Assembly (NCBI GenBank): GCA_021780095.1
Contig: JAJXZK010000048.1
Coordinates: forward strand, 4,531 to 68,530
DNA: 64,000 nt
DNA from: Acidobacteriota bacterium
GTDB taxonomy: Bacteria > Acidobacteriota > Terriglobia > Terriglobales > Acidobacteriaceae
Direction of reading: 5' to 3'
In this document: positions 35,114-43,698 of the stretch, piece by piece
How the letters are laid out: each line of letters starts with the position of its first letter
Numbering within the stretch: the first letter of the stretch is position 1
The notes under the pieces: generated by a model
Databases searched by the model: none
Seen by the model: the letters and a program-made list of their open reading frames with translations, nothing else
Told to the model about the DNA's origin: nothing
Program-made: the position numbers and the translations under genes

Positions 35114-37435
35114 ATGAAAGCTCTTGTTATTGGAACGATTTTCATTTGTCTGTGCTCAGCGGGAAATGCCCAGGCAGCCTCTGCACTCTTTGCTCGTGGG
35201 TACACCCTAGTTCCAGCACCGCAGAAGGTTGTTTTAACACAGCAAGATTTTGCTTTCGGTCACAATTGGCAACTCCGTTTAGACAAGAGCGTGTCCTCGA
35301 AGGATATCGCCGTGGAGTTGTTGCGCGACGACCTGGCTTCAAGATTTCATGTGACCCTTGTGAGATCCAGCGGGGCCAGCAATCTTGTGACCCTCTCGAT
35401 TTCGCCCGGAAGTGTCACCGTCGGGGAGGCTCAGGACAGAGACAAAGCTGCGCTGGAGGAGCAGGCATATAGGCTAACACTTCGCCCCGGATCGATTGCC
35501 ATTACGGCGAACGCGGCGGCTGGACTTTTCTACGGGGTGGAGACCCTGATTCAGCTTGCGAGGCCGACACGAGGCAATCTGCTGTTTCCGCAAGGCGAAA
35601 TTGTGGATTGGCCGGACGTGAGGCTTCGCGAGATCTTTTGGGACGAGCTTAGGCATCTGGATCGTTTCGACGTTTTGGAGCAGGCTGTTCGACGCGCAGC
35701 CTTCTTCAAGGTAAACGCGATTGCTCTGCGGCTGAATGAACATTTTCAATACGCAAGCGCTCCCGAGTTAGTCGATCCGAATGCTCTATCCACAGTCCAG
35801 CTTCAATCCCTTACCAACTATGGACTGAGATATCACGTTCAGATCATTCCTTATCTGGATGGGCCGGCTCACGCGGCTTTTATTCTGGAGCGACAGAACT
35901 ATAGGCATTTACGGGAGTTTCCAGACGTTGCCTTTGAGATGTGCTCTACCAACCCTGAGACCTACAAATTGCTCGAAGGCATGTATCAGGACCTGATAAA
36001 CGCCAATCAAGGTGTGGAATATTTCCATCTTTCGACAGATGAAGCGTGGTTTGTTGGGAAGGCGGACAACAAACAATGCCACGAGGCTGACGCGGCGAGA
36101 GAAGCGCGAGGCGTCAGTAAGGTCTGGGTGGATTACACAAAGAAGACGTCGGCCTATTTGGTGAGCCGCAATCGCAAAGTTATTTTTTGGGGCGAAGATC
36201 CATTACAACCTGAAGACATACCGCTTTTGCCGCAGGGTCTAATCAATGGAGAAGTTTATAGCACAAGCTATAACAGAGCGTTCAAGGCTCGTGGAATTCC
36301 ACAGATGATCTATACCAACTCGCAGCCCGACGATCCCCTGTTTCCTGCCACGGCAATTCTTTCCCCTCAGGACGAAGTCCACCCCCAAGCGGTACAGGAT
36401 AGAACGGCGCAAGTCTTCAACGAGATTTCATTTACTTCAGCTCGCCAAGAAGCTGACATCATTGGGGCAGGTGTGTATGCATGGGGAGATCTTGGACCGC
36501 ATCCGGAGACGTTCTGGCTGGGATACGCGGTTGGGGCTGCCGCGGCTTGGCACCCTGGATCAGGCAGTCCGCGTGAGTTGACGGAGAGTTTCTACCGGCT
36601 CTTTTATGGCCAGGGCGCAACGCAGATCGGGCAGCTTTATCGATGGATGAGCACACAGGCGCAGTTTTTTGCCACCAGCTGGGATAGTCGGCCATCGACG
36701 GACCTGCCTCTCATATTCGGTTATTCCTATGGAACTGGCCCGTTCGTTCCGCACGTCGATACACTTCCGCTACCGCCTTTGCCGACAGGCGAATATCTTC
36801 AGCTATCCGGTAATTGGGCTGCGGAGAATTCTCGCAGGGTGGAATTGGCGGAGAAATTCCTAGGGGAAAACGACGACTTGTTGGATCTGCTTTATGCAAA
36901 TATTCCGGCGGTCCAGTTCAATCACTATAACCTTGAAGTCTATCTTTCCATTGCTCAGTTATGCCGGCAAAATCTACTGATGATAACAGGGCTGGGGGAG
37001 ATCACCCATCAGCTTTCAACCGCTGAAGAAGAGGCTTCGAAGCTGCACTACTCCGCCGCCGTCGCAGCGCTTGACGCTTCGATCGATATTGCCGTACGCA
37101 TTCGAGACGAGAGAAACCAAGCCCTTCAGGCGACCACAACAACCTGGTATGAGACCTGGTTCCCCAGGGATAAGGAGGGGAATGGACGCCATATCGCTCG
37201 CGATCCACAGCGGTTCGTAGATACCTCGACAAGTATAGACGCCCGCAGAAAGCAAGTAGGATTAAACTACCTCATCGACCGGGAATTCCTGCTGCCATTC
37301 GGGGATTGGGTCAACCAGCTGCAAGAAATAAGAAATCGCTATGCGGAAGCTCACAAGTTACCGCTTCGCATGGTTCATTTTGATTGGCAAGATAGCAAGA
37401 CACTCCATAGCCAGGGAGTAAATCGTGAGCTATAG
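35114..37435 (+). CDS. exported GH20 beta-N-acetylhexosaminidase-like enzyme, second of a tandem pair
   Basis: 773 residues from ATG 35114; the frame is open from a TTG at 35015. The chosen start gives the same leader (M-K-A-L-V-I) and the same numbering of the catalytic pair (D309-E310 in L-S-T-D-E-A-W) as the upstream paralogue, which supports it. GH20b domain: F-A-R-G-Y-T-L-V-P-A-P-Q-K-V. The barrel starts D-W-P-D-V-R-L-R. The C-terminal helical region is also shared. The 99 bases from the first gene make co-transcription likely. The many substitutions outside motifs suggest an old duplication and a different linkage or sugar preference. Confidence 0.85.
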   Translation: MKALVIGTIFICLCSAGNAQAASALFARGYTLVPAPQKVVLTQQDFAFGHNWQLRLDKSVSSKDIAVELLRDDLASRFHVTLVRSSGASNLVTLSISPGSVTVGEAQDRDKAALEEQAYRLTLRPGSIAITANAAAGLFYGVETLIQLARPTRGNLLFPQGEIVDWPDVRLREIFWDELRHLDRFDVLEQAVRRAAFFKVNAIALRLNEHFQYASAPELVDPNALSTVQLQSLTNYGLRYHVQIIPYLDGPAHAAFILERQNYRHLREFPDVAFEMCSTNPETYKLLEGMYQDLINANQGVEYFHLSTDEAWFVGKADNKQCHEADAAREARGVSKVWVDYTKKTSAYLVSRNRKVIFWGEDPLQPEDIPLLPQGLINGEVYSTSYNRAFKARGIPQMIYTNSQPDDPLFPATAILSPQDEVHPQAVQDRTAQVFNEISFTSARQEADIIGAGVYAWGDLGPHPETFWLGYAVGAAAAWHPGSGSPRELTESFYRLFYGQGATQIGQLYRWMSTQAQFFATSWDSRPSTDLPLIFGYSYGTGPFVPHVDTLPLPPLPTGEYLQLSGNWAAENSRRVELAEKFLGENDDLLDLLYANIPAVQFNHYNLEVYLSIAQLCRQNLLMITGLGEITHQLSTAEEEASKLHYSAAVAALDASIDIAVRIRDERNQALQATTTTWYETWFPRDKEGNGRHIARDPQRFVDTSTSIDARRKQVGLNYLIDREFLLPFGDWVNQLQEIRNRYAEAHKLPLRMVHFDWQDSKTLHSQGVNREL

Positions 37436-37504
37436 AAATAAGCTCGAAGCTACCGCCGATCAATTCAGCCTGACGTGGTGACATCTGCATTCCAGCACGA
37501 CTAC

Positions 37505-38632
37505 TTACTGTGCTCCGACGTGCGCGCCGTTTGTGGTGACGATTTGGCTCACACTTTGAGAGAGCACTAATCCTTTTGCATTGGCGAAAGACAGCAGGTT
37601 GTCCAACGTCGCCTCAGGGTGAATCGTATGCGGTGAAGTGACGCTGAACGCGGCCAGTGTCAATCCCAGATCAATGGCGGTGCTGATCGATCTCCTTCCC
37701 TCTGCGGCAGATCCTTTGTCCTCTGCGAACGGCATTCCCACGATCAATCCAGCAATCGTGCCAGCCAGCAATGCGTCGCCCGCTCCGGCAGTCGAAATCG
37801 CATTCATGGGAATGGCCGGGTGCTTCGACCAATGCCCGCTCTCAAAGGCATACGCTCCTCGCGAACCCGCACTCACAAGCATCTTCATCGATGGATTCAT
37901 GGAGATCGCTATCTCGGAGCACGCATCGAGCAGTTGCGTTTCGCTTAGATCGCGCAGGCCGCTGCCAGCTAATTTCATTGCTTCTTCGCGATTGAGCGCC
38001 AGCAGATCCACATTCGCAAGTAGCTTCAACTCGACGGCAGATTTCAGCTCTTCCGATGCGAAGGATGCGACTCGATAAGTCGCGCAGTCGGTCGCCATGC
38101 GTAAGAACTCCTGGCGTTTATCGAATGGTACTTCCGGCAGGCAAAGGGCAATGCTGCGGCCTCCGGCCTTCTCCCATAGAACGCGACATTCGGCGAGCTG
38201 TTCCGCATCCAATCTGGAATTTGCCGAATTGGAAGCCGTGATATTGCCGCCCGTCCTATCGGGATAGAAAAATACCGTACTGAACATCGTGGGACTGTCG
38301 GGCTCAACGCGCACATAGCGGGTATCGATACCGGCATCCTTCATTTCGCAAAGTAACATGCTGCCAGCAGTATCGGCGCCGACATTGCCTACAGCAATCA
38401 CTTCGAAGGTGCGGTGATCCCGGGTCAAGCCCAGTAGCGCGGCGATATAGTGTTCTACAATGTGGAGTTTGCAGTAGTCGCGGGCATCGACCACGGTCCC
38501 CATGCGGCTTTCATTCCTTCCCAGAGTATGATTTCCCTGCAGCGCAAAAATGATGCCCGTCCCAATCCCACCTATGCCGACTACCTGTGTAAACCCGGTT
38601 CGCGGGTCAGGCCGCAACCCCCGGATTGTCAC
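37505..38632 (-). CDS. PfkB-family carbohydrate kinase
   Basis: 375 residues from GTG 38632. The start is fixed by GTGA overlap with the upstream deaminase stop and GGGAG five bases before; a TTG at 38644 would extend the frame by four codons. The first strand is V-V-G-I-G-G-I-G-T-G. The anion-hole and base motif near the end is S-T-A-G-A-G-D-A-L-L-A-G with the catalytic aspartate. N-R-E-E is the conserved metal/phosphate motif. PfkB kinases phosphorylate sugars such as ribose, fructose, tagatose-6-phosphate or 2-keto-3-deoxygluconate. In this operon an amino sugar or its fructose product are candidates. Confidence 0.82.
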   Translation of the reverse strand: MTIRGLRPDPRTGFTQVVGIGGIGTGIIFALQGNHTLGRNESRMGTVVDARDYCKLHIVEHYIAALLGLTRDHRTFEVIAVGNVGADTAGSMLLCEMKDAGIDTRYVRVEPDSPTMFSTVFFYPDRTGGNITASNSANSRLDAEQLAECRVLWEKAGGRSIALCLPEVPFDKRQEFLRMATDCATYRVASFASEELKSAVELKLLANVDLLALNREEAMKLAGSGLRDLSETQLLDACSEIAISMNPSMKMLVSAGSRGAYAFESGHWSKHPAIPMNAISTAGAGDALLAGTIAGLIVGMPFAEDKGSAAEGRRSISTAIDLGLTLAAFSVTSPHTIHPEATLDNLLSFANAKGLVLSQSVSQIVTTNGAHVGAQ

Positions 38633-39549
38633 AGTAACTCCCAATCCGGATTCTCACTGATCGGATGACGTGCGGTCTCACGTGTTGCGGTGATCCGCGC
38701 GTCGGGATGTAACTGCAACAGCGTGATTGGATATTCGACTACAGGTTCGCTGAATAATGCAACACGTAACGCCGTCTGCTTCCACGCGCCGGTATCGCTG
38801 TAGATGCGCACTTTTCTTGCTGACAAGCACTCTCGCATTCCTAGAGTGATCGACATCGGCGGAACAAATTGGTACGCCGCGCCGAACGTGCGTTGCGCCA
38901 GACTCAAAATAGTGTCGATGTTATTTTCTTGAATGCGAACAGTACTATTCGCCAGGTCATCGAGGCTGACATGATGAAAGGGATGGCGCCGCGCCTGGTT
39001 ATATGCGACATGGCCGTCTTGACCCCAACCGCCGATCAAAATGTCAATCGGAGCCGCGCCAATCGCAACTTTCACCGCTTCCATCGTCGATGGCGAAAGC
39101 CAGTGCCGATTTCCTGCCGGAACAGCAAGGTCGGCCCGTATGTCGCCGTAAAAATGCCTCTCCATGAAGGTGCGGAAATTGTAAGGATGATTGATCGGCA
39201 GCAGTCGACCTTGCCAGTCCAGACATTCATCCATGTGAAATACTTCCAAGTTGTGGAGCGAAAGCCCGCGTACGTTTACAAGGTGAGCGAAAGGGGCGTA
39301 CCAGCATCTTGGTCCGCAAGGGATGATGGCGCGTGTAGCCAGCCCTTTACGATTGTTCTCCTCGATGACTTCGGCCAGTTCTTCCGCCATCAGCTGGCTC
39401 ATTTCCTCCGGGTCACGAACTTCTTGATATGGAATCCGAAGGTCGGGATGGCCCGTCAGCTTATCGCCAGGCACTTTGCACCAGTCCAACAGTTTTCTGG
39501 TATTCACGAAATCGTTACGATGTGTCATATTGGTTGGGCGCGCTTTCAT
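38629..39549 (-). CDS. glucosamine-6-phosphate deaminase/6-phosphogluconolactonase family protein (NagB-like)
   Basis: 306 residues from ATG 39549, four bases after the NIPSNAP-like stop. NagB-type motifs are present: F-H-M-D-E-C near 120 (catalytic aspartate region), L-I-G-G-W-G-Q-D-G-H-V-A-Y-N for the G-x-G-x-D-G-H-I-A-F-N active-site loop, and a later S-I-T-L-G-M. It is about 40 residues longer than NagB, mostly at the N-terminus. NagB turns glucosamine-6-phosphate into fructose-6-phosphate and ammonia; a substrate variant is possible given the altered motifs. No nagA deacetylase lies in the window. Confidence 0.78.
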   Translation of the reverse strand: MKARPTNMTHRNDFVNTRKLLDWCKVPGDKLTGHPDLRIPYQEVRDPEEMSQLMAEELAEVIEENNRKGLATRAIIPCGPRCWYAPFAHLVNVRGLSLHNLEVFHMDECLDWQGRLLPINHPYNFRTFMERHFYGDIRADLAVPAGNRHWLSPSTMEAVKVAIGAAPIDILIGGWGQDGHVAYNQARRHPFHHVSLDDLANSTVRIQENNIDTILSLAQRTFGAAYQFVPPMSITLGMRECLSARKVRIYSDTGAWKQTALRVALFSEPVVEYPITLLQLHPDARITATRETARHPISENPDWELL

Positions 39550-39553
39550 CGAG

Positions 39554-39865
39554 CTATAGCTCGAGTACCTTGTAGATTTCAGTTCGCATTTCAACGATGA
39601 GCGACTGCTGCTTCTCAAACAGAGCCGTGTGAGTGGGGTCGTCGGCGAGCTTCCTTAGCGCGTCTTCCACATCCTGGAGCGAGGAAAACTCGCCTTCCCA
39701 TATCAGCATGTTGGTTGGCTGGCCTTCCGACAACATTTGAGCCCGCCGGCCTTGCGGAAACTGCGGCGAGCAGCGCTCCAACGCCTGGAATTGTGCTTCC
39801 AACTCAAAAAATCTCTGAGCGGCAGACGGCTCAAACGTCTGCAGGAATCGCAAAAGATATGGCAT
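39554..39865 (-). CDS. small NIPSNAP-like ferredoxin-fold protein
   Basis: 103 residues from ATG 39865, preceded by AGGA seven bases upstream; the frame is open to 39931, but the extra part is unlike the family. The start M-P-Y-L-L-R-F-L-Q-T-F and the repeated pattern L-I-W-E-G-E-F-S-S-L-Q-D-V-E-D-A-L match the NIPSNAP / dimeric alpha-beta barrel type. Function is not known; such proteins accompany sugar-catabolic operons in many bacteria. It is the first gene of the operon driven by the promoter at 39995-39961. Confidence 0.62.
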   Translation of the reverse strand: MPYLLRFLQTFEPSAAQRFFELEAQFQALERCSPQFPQGRRAQMLSEGQPTNMLIWEGEFSSLQDVEDALRKLADDPTHTALFEKQQSLIVEMRTEIYKVLEL

Positions 39866-39960
39866 CCCTCTTTCCTGGAATTGCCTTTCTTGTCTGAGAT
39901 GGGACCCTCCCCGTCGATGGGTCTGCGGCATAGAACAGGGATCGGATTCACGGATCTCTA

Positions 39961-39995
39961 GGTTAAATGTTTAACTAGATTGAGATAAGTGTCAA
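39961..39995 (-). promoter_or_regulatory. promoter with LacI-type operator, upstream of the NIPSNAP-deaminase-kinase operon
   Basis: Read on the minus strand: TTGACA (39995-39990), 11 bases, then CTAGTTAAACATTTAACC (39978-39961), with the inverted repeat GTTAAA-CA-TTTAAC covering the -10 position. It is identical in box and spacing to the site before the TonB receptor at 28893-28927. It lies between the LacI gene and the operon's first gene, so one nearby repressor could control both transcripts. Confidence 0.78.
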
Positions 39996-40034
39996 TAACA
40001 AATTCAATGCTGATCGAGGGAAAGATCGTCACCG

Positions 40035-41075
40035 TCAGCGAGCCTTCTGTGAAATGCGCGCCGTACTCTTGCGAATGATCAGGTGTGCCTCGATTGTCTT
40101 CTGCGTTATAGTACGACTTCCTGCGTTATGTGACGATAATTGCTTTTGCATGATTTCGGCGCTCAGCAATCCCTGCTCCTCCAGGTGTTGGCAAATTGTA
40201 GTGAGCGGAGGGTTATAGAATGCGGCCCCGGGAATATCGTCGAAGCCCACCACAGAGCAGTTCTCCGGTACCCGGCGACCCGCACTGCTCAGTGCGCCGA
40301 TCGCTGCAAAGGCGGTCAGGTCGTCGAACGCAATGAGTCCGCTGAAGTGCTTTCCAGTTTGCATCAATTGCTGTGTAAGGTCGTAACCCTCTTCGTAACT
40401 CGAGTTGCTCCCTCGTATCTCCACAACCAGGGACCGATCAATCGGGATGCCTTTTTTCCGCGCGCACTCGCGAATTCCGGTCCATCGCGGAGCACTGTCT
40501 GTCATCGCCTTGGGGCCTTTGATCACAGCAAGGTGACGATGGCCAAGGGAGTAGAGATGCTCAACAGCCGCCCGGGTTCCCGCAGTGTTATCCACCGTTA
40601 CCGAAGAATAGCGTTTGCCCTCCGGATGGCTACCGATAACAACGCACGGTATTTTGAATTGCGCGAGCGCCGTGGATAATCCCGTTCCTAACCGTACAGG
40701 GTTCGCGATTGCTATGATCCCTTCGACCCGGCGACCCATCAGCATTTGCAAGCATCGGTGCAGGCGCTTGGGAGTGTTTTGCAGGTCCGCCAAGACAGAC
40801 ATGTATCCCGCTGTTTCTAGGGAAGACTCGATCCCACGGATGACGAGACTGCAATATGGGTCGGTGATGTCAAACACAAGGACGCCTATGCTGTGGGTCC
40901 GCTTGCTTCGAAGAGAGCGCGCCTGGAGATCGGGAGAATAGCCAAGTTTGAGTGCGGTCTCTTGTACCAATCTTTGTGTCACGGGGGGAATCCTGCGCCC
41001 CGCTTGATTCAAAACCATGGATACTGTCGCCGTGGATAGTCCCGTTGCCTTTGCAATATCGCGAATCGTGATCAC
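40035..41075 (-). CDS. LacI-family transcriptional regulator
   Basis: 346 residues from GTG 41075. The N-terminal helix-turn-helix is canonical (T-I-R-D-I-A-K-A-T-G-L-S-T-A-T-V-S), followed by the hinge helix L-Q-A-R-S-L-R-S and a periplasmic-binding-protein-like effector domain (I-G-V-L-V-F-D-I-T-D-P-Y). Its place directly upstream of the amino-sugar operon, with the GTTAAA-N2-TTTAAC box in between, makes it the likely regulator of that operon and of the TonB receptor. The ligand is presumably a sugar or sugar phosphate from the pathway. Confidence 0.88.
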   Translation of the reverse strand: MITIRDIAKATGLSTATVSMVLNQAGRRIPPVTQRLVQETALKLGYSPDLQARSLRSKRTHSIGVLVFDITDPYCSLVIRGIESSLETAGYMSVLADLQNTPKRLHRCLQMLMGRRVEGIIAIANPVRLGTGLSTALAQFKIPCVVIGSHPEGKRYSSVTVDNTAGTRAAVEHLYSLGHRHLAVIKGPKAMTDSAPRWTGIRECARKKGIPIDRSLVVEIRGSNSSYEEGYDLTQQLMQTGKHFSGLIAFDDLTAFAAIGALSSAGRRVPENCSVVGFDDIPGAAFYNPPLTTICQHLEEQGLLSAEIMQKQLSSHNAGSRTITQKTIEAHLIIRKSTARISQKAR

Positions 41076-41375
41076 GCAGTCTTGCCCCCAGGTCGTAAAA
41101 GCGTCCCGTGGATAGATATACAGACTATCGTCTTTTCTGTCATCGAATTCTCGTGTTGTTGACGGCGGCCTGCACAGGAAGAGGGAGGGAAAGTCTGATC
41201 GGAAGCGCTCAGGGAGATAGAATGCTGATCGGGTGCGGGTCTCGGCGACTAGCCATGCAAGCCAGTGTTTCGGGCGATCATGTCCGAAGTCGCGAAGCCG
41301 TCTGTGAGATAGCTGCTTCTAGAATGTGCAATAGCGTTGTCGCCGCACGATAATAGGTTCGAGGTCCAATGTCGA
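41076..41375. other. divergent intergenic region between the LacI gene and the aldo/keto reductase
   Basis: 300 bases that must hold promoters for both divergent genes. A short frame at 41108-41353 shows no recognisable protein. I find no copy of the GTTAAA-N2-TTTAAC box here, so self-regulation of the LacI gene through that box is not supported. Confidence 0.45.
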
Positions 41376-42398
41376 ATGACGCAGTCGCAAATTTCGATCG
41401 ATCCTGCGCGAGTGCCTCGCCGCACCCTCGCAAGCGGGGCGCAGATTCCCGTTATCGGATTGGGCACGTTTGGTTCCGACAAGGTCAGTGCAACCGAGAT
41501 CGCTGTTGCGGTGCTCGATGCGGCGAGGATCGGATATCGCCAGTATGACTGTGCCTCGGTCTACGGCAATGAAGCGCATATCGGCGAAGCACTCCAATCC
41601 GTGTGCAACGTCATTGCGCCGCGCGAAGAGCTCTGGATCACCTCTAAGCTATGGAACGACAAGCATGCTCCCAAGGATGTCGAGTCCTCATGCAGGCAGT
41701 CGCTCCGTGATCTGCGCCTCCAGTATCTCGATCTCTATCTTGTCCACTGGCCATTTCCCAACTATCATCCGCCCGGCTGCGATGTGGAGACACGAAGTCC
41801 AGAGGCTCGTCCGTACATTCACTCGGAATTCATGGAAACGTGGAGTGCGATGGAGAAGCTTGTGGATCTCGGATTGGTTCGTCACATCGGAACTTCAAAT
41901 ATGACGATTCCAAAACTCGAACTGCTGCTGAAGGATGCTCGGATTCGTCCCGCGTGCAATGAGATGGAGTTGCATCCGCACTTTCAGCAGACGGAATTTC
42001 TCCACTATCTCCTCGCAAAACGGATTCAGCCCATCGGATTTTGCCCGCTCGGTTCGCCTGGCCGCCCTGAAAGAGATCGAACGCCGACAGATACTTCTCC
42101 GCTCGACGATGCTGTGATTCGCGCCATTGCGGAAGATCATCGCGTCCACCCCGCTGAAGTTTGTCTCAAATGGGCGGTGCAGCGAGGGGAAGTGGCGATT
42201 CCGTTTTCCATCAACCCGCAAAACTATACAGCGAATCTGCGCGCAGTGGTGGATGATCCGCTGTCTCCCCAGGAAATGGAGAGAATTACCGCCCTGCATC
42301 GCAACTGCCGTTTGATCAAGGGACAGGTTTTTCTATGGAGGCAGAAGCAGTCCTGGCACGACCTTTGGGATGAGAATGGAACCATTACGCCGGCTTGA
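41376..42398 (+). CDS. aldo/keto reductase
   Basis: 340 residues from ATG 41376 (GAGG eleven bases before). The tetrad of the AKR barrel is visible: Asp and Tyr in Y-D-C-A-S-V-Y-G-N-E, Lys in I-T-S-K-L-W and His in L-V-H-W-P-F-P. The signature G-L-G-T-F-G opens the barrel, and A-I-P-F-S-I-N-P is the NADPH-contact strand (usually I-P-K-S). Loss of that lysine and arginine (I-P-F-S here) may alter cofactor preference. It reduces carbonyls of sugars or ketones with NAD(P)H in the cytoplasm. Followed after 17 bases by a zinc alcohol dehydrogenase. Confidence 0.85.
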   Translation: MTQSQISIDPARVPRRTLASGAQIPVIGLGTFGSDKVSATEIAVAVLDAARIGYRQYDCASVYGNEAHIGEALQSVCNVIAPREELWITSKLWNDKHAPKDVESSCRQSLRDLRLQYLDLYLVHWPFPNYHPPGCDVETRSPEARPYIHSEFMETWSAMEKLVDLGLVRHIGTSNMTIPKLELLLKDARIRPACNEMELHPHFQQTEFLHYLLAKRIQPIGFCPLGSPGRPERDRTPTDTSPLDDAVIRAIAEDHRVHPAEVCLKWAVQRGEVAIPFSINPQNYTANLRAVVDDPLSPQEMERITALHRNCRLIKGQVFLWRQKQSWHDLWDENGTITPA

Positions 42399-42415
42399 CG
42401 AGGACAAAGGGGGGG

Positions 42416-43507
42416 ATGTTGACGAGCGACATGCACGCGAAAGCGGAAGCTGAAATGCAAGGGGCTGTGCTTCCAGGTAACAGCACCGCGGAAATTCGAT
42501 CCTATGCGGTCCCGGAGCCAGGATGGGGCCAGGTACTGCTGCGCATGAAGTCTTCGACCATCTGCGGCTCGGACATTCGCGCCATCTATCGTGAGCACCT
42601 GGGGAAAGGGCCTGAGGGGTACCAGGGTGTGATCGCGGGTCACGAGCCTTGCGGGCAGGTCGTACAGACGGGACCAGGCTGCAGGCGTTTTGCGGTTGGC
42701 GATCGCGCTATCGTGTATCACATTTCCGGGTGTGGTCTGTGCAACGACTGTCGCCGTGGTTATATGATTTCCTGCACCAGTGAGAAGTACCGGCGAGCCT
42801 ACGGTTGGCAGCGGGACGGCGGCATGGCGGATTATCTCCTTGCAGAGGAGAAGGATCTGGTGTCGCTGCCGGATGCACTCTCCTATACGGATGGAGCGCA
42901 GGTCGCCTGCGGGTTTGGCACCGCATACGAAGGACTACAGAAAATTGGCGTCAGCGGGAATGATGCGGTACTCATCACTGGGCTCGGCCCGGTTGGCATG
43001 GCGACAGCGGCGCTCTGCCGTAAGCTTGGTGCAAATCGCATTTTTGGAATCGATCTTCTGCCGCAACGGCTGCATCTGGCGCGCGAGCTTGGATTGTGCG
43101 ACGAGGTGGTTCCGTCAGGACCGAACAATGCCGCGGAAATATTGGCGCTGACCTCGGGCCGCGGAGTCGAGTGTGCTGTCGAATGTTCCGGTCATCCAGA
43201 AGCGCGGTCGACTGCAATCCGGGCCACCGGGCGCTGGGGTCGAATCGTTTTTCTCGGCGAAGGCGGAACGGTTCAATTTCAGCCATCCGCAGACTTGATG
43301 CATGAGCAAAAGACGATTTATGGTTCCTGGGTTACATCCATCTGGAGAATGGAAGAACTGGTTGAGCGTCTGGTGCGTTGGCGGCTTTTCCCGTCTAGCC
43401 TGGTCACTCATCGATTTCCCCTCGCTCGTGTCGGCGAAGCCTACGCCTTAATGGCCTCCGGACATTGTGGCAAGGTGGCGGTCTGTTTCGATGAAGAGGG
43501 GAGCTAG
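42416..43507 (+). CDS. zinc-dependent medium-chain alcohol/sugar dehydrogenase
   Basis: 363 residues from ATG 42416, preceded by a purine-rich AAAGG; the open frame begins at 42395 over the aldo/keto reductase stop. Catalytic zinc: S-T-I-C-G-S-D-I and G-H-E-P-C-G. Structural zinc lobe: C-G-L-C-N-D-C-R-R-G-Y-M-I-S-C. NAD loop: G-L-G-P-V-G-M-A. It resembles sorbitol/threonine dehydrogenases. With the neighbouring aldo/keto reductase it could interconvert a ketose and a polyol or epimerise a sugar by oxidation and reduction; this is inference from pairing. Confidence 0.82.
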   Translation: MLTSDMHAKAEAEMQGAVLPGNSTAEIRSYAVPEPGWGQVLLRMKSSTICGSDIRAIYREHLGKGPEGYQGVIAGHEPCGQVVQTGPGCRRFAVGDRAIVYHISGCGLCNDCRRGYMISCTSEKYRRAYGWQRDGGMADYLLAEEKDLVSLPDALSYTDGAQVACGFGTAYEGLQKIGVSGNDAVLITGLGPVGMATAALCRKLGANRIFGIDLLPQRLHLARELGLCDEVVPSGPNNAAEILALTSGRGVECAVECSGHPEARSTAIRATGRWGRIVFLGEGGTVQFQPSADLMHEQKTIYGSWVTSIWRMEELVERLVRWRLFPSSLVTHRFPLARVGEAYALMASGHCGKVAVCFDEEGS

Positions 43508-43521
43508 GCGTTGAGAGTGAA

Positions 43522-43590
43522 TCCGCTCCTGGTTCCGATTCCTCTCAGAAATGATTGGCGAGGAGGCATGACCAGGGAATCGTAAGCGGA
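43522..43590. other. imperfect inverted repeats between convergent genes
   Basis: TCCGCT (43522-43527) pairs with AGCGGA (43585-43590), and CGATTCC (43536-43542) with GGAATCG (43576-43582), leaving a 33-base loop. A shorter hairpin, TGAGAG/CTCTCA, also starts at 43512. The region lies between the convergent dehydrogenase and sugar transferase genes and may help end transcription, but no T-run follows. Weak evidence. Confidence 0.3.
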
Positions 43591-43698
43591 CAGCCGACCC
43601 ACCCTAGCATTCGGGACCGGTGCTGAGGCTTCAGTGCCGACCTGATACGAGTTAAAAGCTTTTGCGAATAGCGGTGCCCATCGCCGTTTCGCCAGTTC

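Noticed and set aside
38869..39600. 243-residue frame on the plus strand
   Set aside because: It is antisense to the NagB-like gene, whose motifs and ATG spacing to its neighbours are clear.
41108..41353. 81-residue open frame between the LacI and aldo/keto reductase genes
   Set aside because: No ribosome site, no recognisable sequence, and it occupies the divergent promoter region.
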